A stretch of DNA of 64,000 bases from JAUIIK01 sp963745675 (GTDB lineage: Bacteria > Chloroflexota > Chloroflexia > Thermomicrobiales > CFX8). The notes beneath the pieces are model-generated. The model worked only from the letters and a program-made list of their open reading frames with translations. It was not told the origin of the DNA and ran no database searches. The DNA is taken from NCBI GenBank assembly GCA_963745675.1, contig CAVUYM010000027.1, forward strand, positions 1 through 64,000, in the 5' to 3' direction. Numbering within the stretch: position 1 is the first letter of the stretch; each line of letters begins with the position of its first letter. Below, in pieces: positions 19,139 through 28,345 of this stretch. A program made the translations under genes and the position numbers.

Positions 19139-20094
19139 AAGCCTTTCGTCTTGTCGATGACACCTTCAAGTGGTTCTCCATTGGCGAGATGCCCAATATT
19201 GCGCACGACTCGTTGCTGAACCCGTCCAACTCGGTATTGGCTGGCGCCGGCAGTATGGGGCGAGATGATCACGTTGTCGAAGCGCCAGAGCGGGTGATCC
19301 TTCGGTAACGGCTCCGGCTCTGTGACGTCGAGACCGGCCCCAGCCAGTTTGCCTGACTCCAACGCCATGACCAAAGCATCCGGGTCGATGATAGGCCCGC
19401 GAGTGACGTTGATGACGTAGCTGCCTACGGGCATGGCGCTAAAAACGGATTCATCGACAAGGTGATATGTATCGGAAGTAAGCGGGCAGCAAACGAATAG
19501 CACATCAGTGTTGCTCGCCATTTCGAGAAGACGTTCTGGCTGATCGAGAGCCTGAACCGTCTCAGGTCGCTCGGTAACTACCGGATCGATTGCGAGTGCA
19601 GACATTCCGAATGCTGACGCTCGTTGCGCTACGGACGTGCCCGTGCCTCCAAGCCCTATGATTCCAGCGGTGAGTTCGCTCAGTTCCTTGCTTGCCCGTC
19701 GCATCGCCAGGCGATTGTCCCAGCTTCGCTGGCGCGCAGCCCAGGCAAGCGAGCGCGTCAGACCTAGCAGGAGTCCGAATGCGTGGTCGGCCAGGTGGGG
19801 ACCGACGAGTCCTTTCTCGCTCGTAAGGACTATGTCGCTCTCGACGAAATCTGGAAAGAGTAGAGCGTCCACACCGGAAGAAAGTGACTGGACCCATTTC
19901 AGTTGACCAGCATGCTCGAATATCTCTGGATCGATCGGGCCGACTAGTCCATCTGCGTCGCGAATTTCATCGAGGATCTCATCGCGATCAGCTGTCACGA
20001 TCAGTTCGGTTGCTCCAGCAGCGCGGAGGCGCGCCGCTTGCTCCTCGGTTATAACCGGCCAAATATGTTCAACGGGGATCAGAACAATCTTCAT
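19135..20094 (-). CDS. D-2-hydroxyacid dehydrogenase
   Basis: 319 residues. NAD-binding 'GIIGLGGTGTSVAQRASAFG'; catalytic Arg in 'VINVTRGPIIDPDAL', Glu in 'LDVTEPEPLPKDHPLW' and His in 'VIISPHTAGASQ'. It reduces a 2-oxoacid or oxidises a D-2-hydroxyacid with NAD(P). The specific acid is unknown. It lies 24 bp downstream of the tartrate/malate-type dehydrogenase on the same strand, so the two may be one transcript acting on hydroxy-acids. Confidence 0.9.
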   Translation of the reverse strand: MKIVLIPVEHIWPVITEEQAARLRAAGATELIVTADRDEILDEIRDADGLVGPIDPEIFEHAGQLKWVQSLSSGVDALLFPDFVESDIVLTSEKGLVGPHLADHAFGLLLGLTRSLAWAARQRSWDNRLAMRRASKELSELTAGIIGLGGTGTSVAQRASAFGMSALAIDPVVTERPETVQALDQPERLLEMASNTDVLFVCCPLTSDTYHLVDESVFSAMPVGSYVINVTRGPIIDPDALVMALESGKLAGAGLDVTEPEPLPKDHPLWRFDNVIISPHTAGASQYRVGRVQQRVVRNIGHLANGEPLEGVIDKTKGF

Positions 20095-20118
20095 CGTGGC
20101 TTCGTCTCTCGTTTCCTG

Positions 20119-21195
20119 TCAACTCAACTGTTCATCAAGGGCGGAAATAATCGCGTCACCGACATCGGACGTCGTTGCCGAACCTCCAAGATCAGGAGTT
20201 CGAGCAGCGCCACTGCGGGTTACGGTTTCGATCGCAGCTATGATAGCGCGAGCGGCCTCTGGTTCACCGATATCCTCAAGCATCATCGATGCCGACCAAA
20301 TTGCTGCGATGGGGTTCGCGATACCTTTGCCTGCGATGTCGGGTGCTGAGCCGTGAACTGGTTCAAAAATACCCGGAACGCCACCAGCTGGATTGATGCT
20401 TGCGCTGGGAGGCAGTCCCAGAGAGCCCATGAGCGCTCCGCCCAGATCGCTGAGGATGTCGCCAAACAGATTCGAGCCGACAACCACGTCGAGCGTCTGC
20501 GGGTGCGTCACAAAGCGCGCACTAAAGGCATCGACGTGATATTGCGATGCGGCAAGGTCCGGATACTCACTATGGACTTCGTTGAAGACTTCATCCCAAA
20601 AGACCATCGAATACTGACAAGCATTCGACTTGGTCGCGCTCTGGACCTCACTTCGCCCGTGTGATCGGGCGTACTCGAATGCGTAGCGGATTATGCGTTC
20701 AGTCCCAAAGCGAGTGAATACTGCAGTCTGCATCGCCGTTTCATATATCGTACCCGGGTGAACTCGACCGCCTACACCCGCATACTCGCCTTCGGTGTTC
20801 TCGCGTACGATGACAAAGTCGATATCATCCGGGCCACGCCCTGCAAGTGGGCCGGTGATACCCGGTAGCAGCCGCACGGGTCGCAGATTGACCCAGACAT
20901 CAAAGGTTTTCCGGATCGGCAGCAACATGCCCCAGAGAGAGACATGGTCCGGCACGCCTGGAAAACCACAGGCTCCCAGGAAAATCGCGTGGTGCTGGCG
21001 GAGCTTGTCCAGCGCGTCGTCATCCATCATGCGACCGTGCTCGAGGTAATACTGGCAAGAATACGGATATTCGGTATAGGAAAAGCTAAGCCTCCCGTCC
21101 AGCTCCGACAGTCGGTTAAGGACGCGTGTGCCTTGCTCAGTGACATCGTGCCCGATCCCATCACCGGGTATCAATGCAATCTCATATGCAGTCAA
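20119..21195 (-). CDS. Tartrate/D-malate-type dehydrogenase (isopropylmalate dehydrogenase superfamily)
   Basis: 358 residues. The superfamily motif 'VIVRENTEGEYAGVGGRVHP' is typical of the tartrate dehydrogenase / D-malate dehydrogenase branch (DmlA/TtuC), not LeuB. Further signatures are 'ALIPGDGIGHDV' and the C-terminal 'GNLFGDILSD'-type block ('GSNLFGDILSDLGGALMGS'), then 'FEPVHGSAPDIAGKGIANP'. Expected reaction: NAD-dependent oxidative decarboxylation of D-malate or related acids. It is probably cotranscribed with the downstream D-2-hydroxyacid dehydrogenase. Confidence 0.88.
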   Translation of the reverse strand: MTAYEIALIPGDGIGHDVTEQGTRVLNRLSELDGRLSFSYTEYPYSCQYYLEHGRMMDDDALDKLRQHHAIFLGACGFPGVPDHVSLWGMLLPIRKTFDVWVNLRPVRLLPGITGPLAGRGPDDIDFVIVRENTEGEYAGVGGRVHPGTIYETAMQTAVFTRFGTERIIRYAFEYARSHGRSEVQSATKSNACQYSMVFWDEVFNEVHSEYPDLAASQYHVDAFSARFVTHPQTLDVVVGSNLFGDILSDLGGALMGSLGLPPSASINPAGGVPGIFEPVHGSAPDIAGKGIANPIAAIWSASMMLEDIGEPEAARAIIAAIETVTRSGAARTPDLGGSATTSDVGDAIISALDEQLS

Positions 21196-21308
21196 CGATT
21201 CCTCATTTCGATCGTTCCTGGAAAAAGGCTCCGGGTACGCTGGTCGCTTCGAACTATTATCCCCACTAGCGAGATTCAGTCCAGCCTATGATGATGAAGG
21301 AGTCTTCA

Positions 21309-22028
21309 ATGCGTATCGATGTCATCACCGTCATTACCGGTCTAACTGACGAGGCGCTCGAACGACGCCGCAAGTCGTTGGAGCGCTTCGCTTCTGAAGG
21401 CACAGAGATGAGGCTTGTTGTCACTGCCTCGGGTCCTGGCTCGGTTGAGTCCGAGGCAGAACTGGAATTGGCTGCTTCTGGCATATTGAGAGCGGTCGTC
21501 GAGTCAGCGGCGGAGGGCGCCGACGGCATCGTCATCTGGGGAGGTCACGACCCGTCGCTGCGAGCTGCACGTGAACTGGTCGATGTTCCGGTCGTCGCTC
21601 CCGGCATGGCTTCGATGCTGATTGCCTGTAGCCTTGTGCGCCGATTCAGCCTGTTAGTGCAGCTGGAGAGTGTTCGTGGTGTCGCCGAACGACAGGTGCG
21701 AGAGCTTGGATTGACTGAGCGCTGCGCGTCAATTCGTTCGGTCGACGTTCCGGTGCTAGATCTCGCGGAAGCGTCTTCATTGCCGGCTATGACGCATGAG
21801 GCGTTGCGCGCGATTGATGACGATAAGGTTGACGGCATCTGCTTCGGTTGTATGGCGATGACGCCCCACGCGCCGACGTTACAGACCGTACTCGACGATT
21901 GTCGACCCGGTGCGGTTGTTGTCGATCCCGGACTCGCGGCAGTTCGGTGGCTCGAAATGCTCGTCGGAATGGGGCTAACCCATAGCCGGCGGAGCTTTCC
22001 CGCTCCACGTAAACCTGTGGAGCTTTAG
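21309..22028 (+). CDS. Asp/Glu/hydantoin racemase family protein
   Basis: 239 residues. The family's second half is clear: 'DGICFGCMAMTPHAPTL' with the usual catalytic Cys, then 'VVDPGLAAVRWLEMLVGMGL'. In the first half the position that normally has the first Cys reads 'GIVIWGGHDPSLRAARELV' with Gly. The enzyme may therefore be a decarboxylase-like or isomerase variant, not a two-base racemase. ATG 21309 is preceded by AAGGAG (21296-21301). It ends at a strong terminator. Confidence 0.82.
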   Translation: MRIDVITVITGLTDEALERRRKSLERFASEGTEMRLVVTASGPGSVESEAELELAASGILRAVVESAAEGADGIVIWGGHDPSLRAARELVDVPVVAPGMASMLIACSLVRRFSLLVQLESVRGVAERQVRELGLTERCASIRSVDVPVLDLAEASSLPAMTHEALRAIDDDKVDGICFGCMAMTPHAPTLQTVLDDCRPGAVVVDPGLAAVRWLEMLVGMGLTHSRRSFPAPRKPVEL

Positions 22029-22043
22029 GCTATCAACGAAAGA

Positions 22044-22076
22044 GCCCGCCGCAAACATGCGGCGGGCTTTCTTTTT
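22044..22076. terminator. Bidirectional Rho-independent terminator
   Basis: Stem GCCCGCCGC (22044-22052)/GCGGCGGGC (22059-22067), loop AAACAT, followed by TTTCTTTTT on the plus strand and by TCTTTCG on the minus strand. It sits between the convergent racemase and peptide-binding protein genes and can serve both. Confidence 0.93.
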
Positions 22077-22090
22077 GGGAGAAACTCAGA

Positions 22091-24089
22091 CTAGGCGCGG
22101 TCCCAGTTCTGGATATCCCAGAAGCTGGATGCCCAAACCGAAATCTCGTCGCCAATGATCGTCTTGGACTTACCATTGACGGTTGCACGCGCGACTAGCG
22201 GGATTTCGACAACCTCATTGACCAGGATATCGTTCATGCCAATCATCAGTTCGTTTTGCCGCTCAGGATCGATCGCTTCATTCGCCTCCAGCCAAAGGGC
22301 GTTGTATTCCTCAGCAGCAGGATTGTTGAACCAGCGCTCGATGTTACGACCACCCCACTCATTTGCCTTTTGCGGGATGTCCGTCTCGGGTTCCGTCGAT
22401 TTCCAGAAGCTCATGTAGCGAATCGGGTACACCGTGCCAGAGTTCGTGAACATTTCCAGATCGGTGTAGAAGTGAGCGTAGGTGTCAGGATTTCCCGGAT
22501 CCGACGAGAAATAGACGCCAGCGTCGACCGCTTTGATCTCAGTCTTGATGCCGGCTTCCTCAAAGGCCTGTTTGAGTACTTCCTGCGTCTTTTGACGGAC
22601 CGAGTTGGTGGATGTCTGATAGATGAAGTTGCAGCTGTAGCCGTCTTTCGACAGGACGCCTCCATCGACGACCCAGCCGGCGCTCGCAAACATCTCCTTG
22701 GCCTTGTCGATATTGAATTCGTACGAGGTATTTGGGGATGCGAAGCGTGGAGGTTGGGTAAGGATATTGGAAGCTGGGTTTCCAGTCGGTCCATAGAGCT
22801 GATTTGCAACCGTTTCTCGATCGCACAGGAGTGCCAGCGCTTGCCGGAACTCGAGTTGGGAGAGAGCAGGATGGGAGGTTGTGATATTTGAGCGCTCGCC
22901 GTCAATCTCTATGTTGGGATCAGTGAAGTTGATCATGACACGCTCGAGACCCGGTCCCTCTGGGGTCAAGAGTTCTCCAACGCCGCCCTCAGAAAGCTGA
23001 ATCAGCACTTCCGCCTCAACCTGGAGATTCAGCGAATAGTCAACATCACCGGTCTGGAGAACGGCGCGTGCGGCCGAAGTCGCATCGCCACCACCCTTGA
23101 GCTCAACTTCATCGAAGTGGGGTTTGCCCGCTTCGAAGTAGTCCATGTTGATCTCGTAAAGCACTGTGTCACCAGGTCGGAAGTCTGAAACCTTGTAGGG
23201 TCCGGTTCCGATGGGATCCAGATTGAACGGTGCGTCGTTGACCGTCGCTCCCATGTAGTCCTTCAGGATGTGCTCGGGCACGACCATGCTCTGTGTTGTC
23301 GTGAAGGGGTCGAACCATGCTGGCGTCCCCTGTGTAAACGTTATCTTCAACGTGTAGTCGTCGATAGCCTCTACCGTCTCAACGGCGTCGAAATTCGACT
23401 TGGTCGTGATGGCGTTTGCGTCCGGATCGGTGACATACTTCCATGTGAAGACACAATCGGCGGCGGTGAACGGAGTGCCATCGTGCCAGAGCACGTTGTC
23501 GCGAAGGTTCCAGGTAACCGACGTTCCGTCGGCGGCAAGGAGCCCGTTTTCCAGGGTCGGTATCTCGGCGGCAAGGATTGGAACGAGGTTACCGTCATTG
23601 TCGAAGTCCGCGAGCGGCAGCAGGTAAACACTTGCTGCAGTGAAGTCTTTGCCGCCTTGCGCTAGGTGCGGGTTCAGAATTGTTGCCGCCTGCCAGTTCA
23701 GCAGGTTAAGGCGCCCGCTGCCACCCTTTTCATCGGCCATGACTTCTTCAGTCGCGGTTGGTTCAGCGGCGCCGCCACCACCGGCGGTCGTCGCGGTCGG
23801 TTCAGCTGCGCCGCCACCACCGGCGGTCGTTGCGGTCGGTTCAGCTGCGCCACCACCACTCGGCAGTCGTAGCGGTCGGTTCAGCTGCGCCGCCACCACT
23901 GGCGGCCGTAGCGGTCGGTTCAGTGGTGCTATCATCATCATCGTCTCCGCCGCATGCTGCGAGCAGACCGGCGATGATCGGCGCGCTCAATCCCAGCGCC
24001 AGGGATTTTCGAAGAACGTCGCGGCGATTCAATCCCTGGTTCAGGATGGCGTCGCGCAATTCTTCGATCCGGGACTCGATTTTTGTCAT
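22091..24089 (-). CDS. ABC transporter substrate-binding lipoprotein, family 5 (oligopeptide type; frameshifted in linker)
   Basis: About 665 residues. The N-terminus has a Tat-like signal 'LNRRDVLRKSLALGLSAP' and lipobox 'GLLAACGG', then an Asp run and a repeated linker based on GGGGAAEPTATTA. The mature part is a family-5 (OppA/DppA) binding domain ('DNVLWHDGTPFTAADCVFTW', 'NLDPIGTGPYKVSDFRPGD'). One extra base in the third linker repeat (about 23861) splits the frame; the signal is in one frame and the binding domain in the next. No permease or ATPase genes lie nearby. Paralogue of the next gene upstream. Confidence 0.9.
23761..23917. repeat. 39-bp tandem repeat in lipoprotein linker
   Basis: Four imperfect units starting at 23761, 23800, 23839 and 23879, each beginning GTTCAGC. 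Three are 39 bp and the third is 40 bp; the extra base breaks the reading frame. They encode the flexible GGGGAAEPTATTA linker on the minus strand. Confidence 0.9.
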
Positions 24090-24518
24090 GTTCTACCTCT
24101 CCCACGACCATTGGTCGATTGTTGTTCAAGAGAATGACCCTGCTCTCCCTTCCAGAGCAAAGCCCATCGAAGTCTGGGTCCGTTTACCACTCTCCCCCCG
24201 TTGCAATGGACATCCGAGCGCCATCGGCGGCACTATGGCGAAACGGCCCGTAAACCGCGATTTGCAAACTACGCGCGAACGCGAGTCACAAGTCCGACTT
24301 TATGGGCCGACGGCCAACTGGATATTCACCCAGTAAACGCGCTATACAACAGTTTCGGATGTATTGTCGGGCATCATATCATCGCCAGTCGATATTGAGG
24401 AGTCGAATTGGAATAATGGGTGCGTCAATGATTGGAAATGGCCGGAGTTCAGAATTCGAATTTCTGGGAGCGCTTCGCAGTGTGATTGAGAGCGACCATC
24501 TCGATGTTGGATGGCCGG
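24090..24518. other. Intergenic region between the two peptide-binding lipoprotein genes
   Basis: Over 400 bp without a supportable gene. It should hold the promoter of the downstream lipoprotein gene. A GGGAGAGG ribosome site is visible 6 nt before its ATG, and a short palindrome CGACCATTGGTCG lies just upstream of that. No clear -35/-10 pair is recognised. Confidence 0.45.
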
Positions 24519-24551
24519 AAAAAGCAGGAGCGCGATATTTCGCGCTCCTGC
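24519..24551 (-). terminator. Rho-independent terminator of second peptide-binding lipoprotein gene
   Basis: A 12-bp perfect stem, GCAGGAGCGCGA (24524-24535)/TCGCGCTCCTGC (24540-24551) with a 4-nt loop. Read on the minus strand it is followed by TTTTTCC. It lies 30 bp after the stop codon of the gene at 24581-26566. Confidence 0.92.
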
Positions 24552-24580
24552 TGCGCGTTCAAGCTGATGAAAGTCGAGAA

Positions 24581-26566
24581 CTACTCTTCGAAGATACCAG
24601 TCCTGAACGTTGTAGGTCTCTGGCGTCCAGGGAGAGGCGGCGACACCCGGCCGAGCGCTTTTGCGATCGCCGATACCAGCGCGCGGTGGACAAGCGGAAT
24701 CTCGACGATGTCTTCCATCACGATGAGGTCATTCATGCGGATAAACAGCTCAGGCTGTGCACCGGCATCCAGTTCGGTCTCGGCCTTGCGATACAGGCCG
24801 TTGTATTCCTCATTGATCCAGCGGTAGGCGTTAGAGCCTGACCAGCTGTTCGATTCCTGCGCGATGTCGATCTCCGGCTCGTCCGACTTGTAGTTTGCCA
24901 TGTAGCTGATCGGATACGGCGTGGACGGGCCGTTGGTAAACATTTCGATGTCGGCATAAAAGTGGGCCCAGGTGTCCGGGTTACCGGCATCTGAAGAGAA
25001 GTAGACGCCGGCGTCGATCGCCTTGATCTCGACTGCGATGCCGATATCTTCGCAGGCTTGCTTGATGATTTCCTGGTTCTTCTGGCGAACTGGGTTTGTC
25101 GATGTCTGATAGAGCATCGACATCTCGACGTCATCCTTCGAACGCAATCCACTTCCCGACCATGTCCATCCCGCAGCTTCGAGCGCTGCCGCCGCCGCGT
25201 CGGGATCGAAGGTGTACGTAGTATTTGGTGAGACGAAGCGTTCTGGCGAAACGAGTGTATTCGATGTGGGAGCGCCAGCAGCCCCGTAGAGCTCATTTGC
25301 GATCGTGTCACGGTCACAGAGCATCGTTAGCGCCTTGCGCACCTCAATGTCGGAGAGGAAGGGATGGTCAACACCAAGTTTCGACCGCTCACCTTGTGAA
25401 TCGTCTTTCGGGTCGGACAGATTGATCAAGATCCGCTCGACACTATTGCCCGGCGTCACGAGCAATTCGCCCGTCTCCGCAGAATCGGCCATCTGGTTGA
25501 GGATCTCGGCTTCAACCTGCAAGTTCCAGGCGTAGTCGACGTCACCCGTTTGCATAGCGGCACGGGCTGCTGAGGTCGCGTCGCCGCCGCCTTTGAACTC
25601 GACGGTAGAGAACCACGGCTTGTCGGCGAAACGATAGTTTTCGTTTATCGCATAGGTGACAACGTCGCCGGGATTGAAGTCCGTGACAATGTAAGGACCT
25701 GTTCCGACTGGGTTCAGGTTGAATTCGGAATCCCGTGCTTTGACGCCAATCACATCTTCGAGCAGATGTTTCGGCAAGACTTGTCCGCCATAGCCCGTGG
25801 CGAATGGCACCATCCAGGCTGGGTTTGGATTTGCAAAATGAAGTGTTACGGTATAGTCGTCAATGACTTCAACGTCTTCAATGGCAGAGTAGGTTGCTAG
25901 CGATGTCGCGCTAGAGTCCGGATCAACGACGTACTGCCAGGTGAACCGAACGTCTTCGGCAGTGAACGGCGTGCCATCCGACCACAGTACGTCATCTCTC
26001 AATTTCCAGGTAACGCTGGTGCCGTCTTCGGCAAGGCCACCATTTTCGATCGACGGAACCTCTGCGGCCAGCGCTAGTACGATCTCACCCGAAGCGTCAA
26101 AGTGAATCAGCGGTTCTAGCACGAGGCTCGACGCGCTGCTGTCCTTATCCCCTTGCGCGAAATGTGGGTTCAGGATTGTCGGGGCCTGCCAGTAGAGAAT
26201 GCGAACGAGATCACCCATGCCGCGGCCCATACCGCCACTATCGGTTGCCTGCGTCGCGGTCGGCTCGGTACCGCCGCTGGCCGCTTCGGTCGCGGTCGGC
26301 TCGGTTCCACCGCTAGCAGCTTCGGTCGCGGTCGGCTCGGTACCGCCGCTGGCCGCTTCGGTCGCGGTCGGCTCGGTACCGCCGCCGCTGCCAGATGTGG
26401 CGGTCGGTTCAGTACCGCTATCGTCATCATCATCACCGCCACAGGCTGCAAGCAGACTGGCGATTACAGGTGCGCTCAGGCCCAGCGCCACAGCTCGCTT
26501 CAGAACATCTCTTCTGCCAAGTTGGTGAGCAAAGATTTGGCGTTGCAGTTCTTCTAATCCACTCAT
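24581..26566 (-). CDS. ABC transporter substrate-binding lipoprotein, family 5 (oligopeptide type)
   Basis: 661 residues, intact. Tat-like signal 'LGRRDVLKRAVALGLSAP' and lipobox 'SLLAACGG' near residue 45, an Asp-rich stretch and a linker of repeated SGGTEPTATEAA units (about residues 60-115). The mature family-5 binding domain includes 'DDVLWSDGTPFTAEDVRFTW' and 'NLNPVGTGPYIVTDFNPGD'. It is expected to capture peptides outside the cell for an ABC importer encoded elsewhere. GGAGG precedes the ATG. It is clearly a paralogue of the adjacent gene, so this is a local duplication. Confidence 0.93.
   Translation of the reverse strand: MSGLEELQRQIFAHQLGRRDVLKRAVALGLSAPVIASLLAACGGDDDDDSGTEPTATSGSGGGTEPTATEAASGGTEPTATEAASGGTEPTATEAASGGTEPTATQATDSGGMGRGMGDLVRILYWQAPTILNPHFAQGDKDSSASSLVLEPLIHFDASGEIVLALAAEVPSIENGGLAEDGTSVTWKLRDDVLWSDGTPFTAEDVRFTWQYVVDPDSSATSLATYSAIEDVEVIDDYTVTLHFANPNPAWMVPFATGYGGQVLPKHLLEDVIGVKARDSEFNLNPVGTGPYIVTDFNPGDVVTYAINENYRFADKPWFSTVEFKGGGDATSAARAAMQTGDVDYAWNLQVEAEILNQMADSAETGELLVTPGNSVERILINLSDPKDDSQGERSKLGVDHPFLSDIEVRKALTMLCDRDTIANELYGAAGAPTSNTLVSPERFVSPNTTYTFDPDAAAAALEAAGWTWSGSGLRSKDDVEMSMLYQTSTNPVRQKNQEIIKQACEDIGIAVEIKAIDAGVYFSSDAGNPDTWAHFYADIEMFTNGPSTPYPISYMANYKSDEPEIDIAQESNSWSGSNAYRWINEEYNGLYRKAETELDAGAQPELFIRMNDLIVMEDIVEIPLVHRALVSAIAKALGRVSPPLPGRQRPTTFRTGIFEE
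26267..26374. repeat. 36-bp tandem repeat in lipoprotein linker
   Basis: Three units starting at 26267, 26303 and 26339, the first and third identical, plus partial units on both sides. They encode the SGGTEPTATEAA linker on the minus strand. They keep the frame, unlike the 39-bp repeats in the paralogue. Confidence 0.9.
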
Positions 26567-26637
26567 CCAGTTAGTCCTCCAAACTCAGGTGAATCCCCCA
26601 CAAATTGCATATCGCCACATGGCGACTGCCGACACTC

Positions 26638-26643
26638 ATTATA
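26638..26643 (-). promoter_or_regulatory. Probable -10 element of second peptide-binding lipoprotein gene
   Basis: A consensus TATAAT is read on the minus strand about 70 bp upstream of the ATG at 26566. No good -35 hexamer is found 16-18 bp upstream, so it may depend on an activator or an alternative -35. Confidence 0.45.
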
Positions 26644-26703
26644 CGTCCTGTACAACCGTAGCGGATGTGTCCCACCTAAACAGAGCGTCTGCTGTCAAGA
26701 CGC

Positions 26704-27910
26704 TTACGGATTGCGCAGAGCGCGAAGTTCGGGTGAACGAGTTATGAGAATAGCTGCGAGGCCCGAAGAAGCGATCGCTCCTAGCGCAATCGCAATTGGA
26801 GGGCTAAAACGTATCCGCAAGATAGCCCAACGGCAATCCACCGAGCGCGTATGTTCCGAAACCGAGCATATAGACGCCTGTGACGCGGCCACGAACATCA
26901 TCGGTCAGCTGAAGTTGAAAGAGAGTGTTGTTGAGGGATTGAAACAAGGAGCCTGTCAGGCTTCCAATCATTATCGTTGGGACCGTTAGCCAAATTGTCG
27001 TCGAAAATGCGATGACGAGCACGATGCCCCCATAGGCTATCGTCGCGAGAACGACTAGCAGCCCGAGCGGACCAATGCGAGCAGCCCGTTCAGTGAGCAG
27101 CCCGCCTGCAATCGCTCCGACCCCACTCATCGCGAGCATGATACCGAGCCCATCCGGTCCGATGTGCAAGATATCTCTGGCGATCACTGGCAGCAACTGC
27201 AGATATGGGAACGCGAAGAACATTGGAATCGCTGCCAGGAGGGTCAGGTGCAAGATAAGTCGATGATTGCGGACATAGGTGAATCCATCGAGTAGTCCAC
27301 CGGCGTGTATCCCACCATCGAGTTGATATCCCGGTAGCAACTGATAAACGCATGGACGCGATAATCGAAACGGCAACAATACGAGCTGAAACACGATCGC
27401 TGCCGATACGCCCGAGAGGCCAATCAGAAGCCCCGCAATGGACGGTCCAACAATGCGCGAAGCGTGCGTTGCGGCCGAAGTGAGCCCGAATGCGGCCGGA
27501 AGTGCAACGCGTGGAACAGTGGTCGGGACGATAGTTTGACGGCCAGCGTTATTGACCGCCATCAGTCCGCCATAGCAGAACATTCCAGCAAGAAGGTAGC
27601 ATCGGAGTCGCAACGCCGGTAGACGACGGCGACGAATAGCCAAATTCCAACGATGAACATCCCGAACTGACAGGCGATCAGGATGTTCCTACGATCAAAC
27701 CGATCGAGGACGATACCGGCCGGAACTGATGCGAGAATCATCGGTATTCCGGCGGCAAAGCCGAGCAGACCGACATAAAGCGCGGAGTCGGTGAATTCCA
27801 GAATGAACCAGCCCAGGGCGATATTGAGGATCCACTGTCCGGCCTGGCTAGTTACCGTCCCGATTGAAAGCATTCTGAAATCGTCGAATGTCGCGAAGAA
27901 TAGCGCGCAT
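26704..27910 (-). pseudogene. MFS transporter, multiple frameshifts
   Basis: Pieces in several frames together make a protein of about 400 residues. The N-terminus 'MRAILRDIRRF' (ATG 27910) leads into 'MLSIGTVTSQAGQWILNI' and the MFS loop 'IVLDRFDRRNILIACQ'. The main body is at 26804-27643, and the last helix 'IAIALGAIASSGLAAILITR' is in a third frame ending at 26704. At least three single-base shifts are needed (near 27885, 27600 and 26820). All helices and the order of the family are kept, so the gene may be intact in the organism and broken by sequence errors. Substrate unknown. Confidence 0.75.
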
Positions 27911-28019
27911 TGTCAGAGGTGGCGAGTCCAGATGGGCTCTATCAGCCGAATTAGTAGTGCCGACCCGTTCGACCTGCGGTTTCATGTGCCGGCATCGTAC
28001 AAGGCAGATGGTCGCAAGG

Positions 28020-28052
28020 CTAGAGTGCCCGGTGATCACCGGGCTACTCTAG
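28020..28052. terminator. Inverted repeat downstream of SOS-controlled gene
   Basis: CTAGAGT-GCCCGG ... CCGGGC-T-ACTCTAG forms a 13-bp stem with one bulged base and a TGATCA loop. It ends 12 bp from the stop codon of the small membrane protein gene (28064). It lacks a U-tract, so it is a terminator-like or mRNA-stabilising structure. Confidence 0.5.
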
Positions 28053-28063
28053 TGAACACGCTG

Positions 28064-28261
28064 CTAGTTCATCGATCGCTCGAAAGGGTTTACGAGGATG
28101 ACGATGAATGCGGCGGCGCAGGCAATTGCGAGTGGAACAACTTGACCAAGGTCGACCGCTGCGGAATTTGACAACCCTCCGCCGACGACAACCAGGACGA
28201 TGGTGAGTGCGCTTGCGATCAGGGTCATAAGCGCGATCTGAAGGGAAAGTTTCTGGCTCAT
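28064..28261 (-). CDS. Small two-helix membrane protein under LexA-type control
   Basis: 65 residues. Two predicted membrane helices: about 8-29 ('IALMTLIASALTIVLVVVGG') and about 41-58 ('VVPLAIACAAAFIVILV'), with a short polar loop between and a basic/acidic tail 'NPFERSMN'. AAGGAG lies 8 nt before the ATG. Upstream is a near-consensus minus-strand promoter with LexA-type boxes in its spacer and start region (28309-28364), so DNA damage probably induces it. Small SOS-induced membrane proteins in other bacteria inhibit cell division or depolarise the membrane (YneA, TisB). No sequence similarity to those is claimed; the function here is unknown. Confidence 0.8.
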   Translation of the reverse strand: MSQKLSLQIALMTLIASALTIVLVVVGGGLSNSAAVDLGQVVPLAIACAAAFIVILVNPFERSMN

Positions 28262-28320
28262 TTGAGATTCTCCTTTGGCAGTCTGGATCAGCTACTCGAA
28301 TCGATTGAGAACACATGTGC

Positions 28321-28334
28321 CGAACACTTGTTCG
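28321..28334. promoter_or_regulatory. LexA/SOS box at predicted transcription start
   Basis: CGAACACTTGTTCG: a complete CGAAC-N4-GTTCG match, symmetric except for the two central bases. It covers the region just downstream of the predicted start of the small membrane protein transcript. A degenerate third copy, GAACACATGTGC at 28309-28320, lies next to it. Confidence 0.82.
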
Positions 28335-28345
28335 TATGTACGTAC

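Noticed and set aside
23761..23917. Regularly repeated 39-bp units that could suggest a CRISPR array
   Set aside because: The units are contiguous without spacers and encode the in-frame linker of a lipoprotein; the 36-bp units at 26267-26374 are the same kind of repeat.
28020..28052. Phage or integron attachment site
   Set aside because: The palindrome has no second copy, integrase or tRNA nearby and sits just after a stop codon, as expected for a transcript end.
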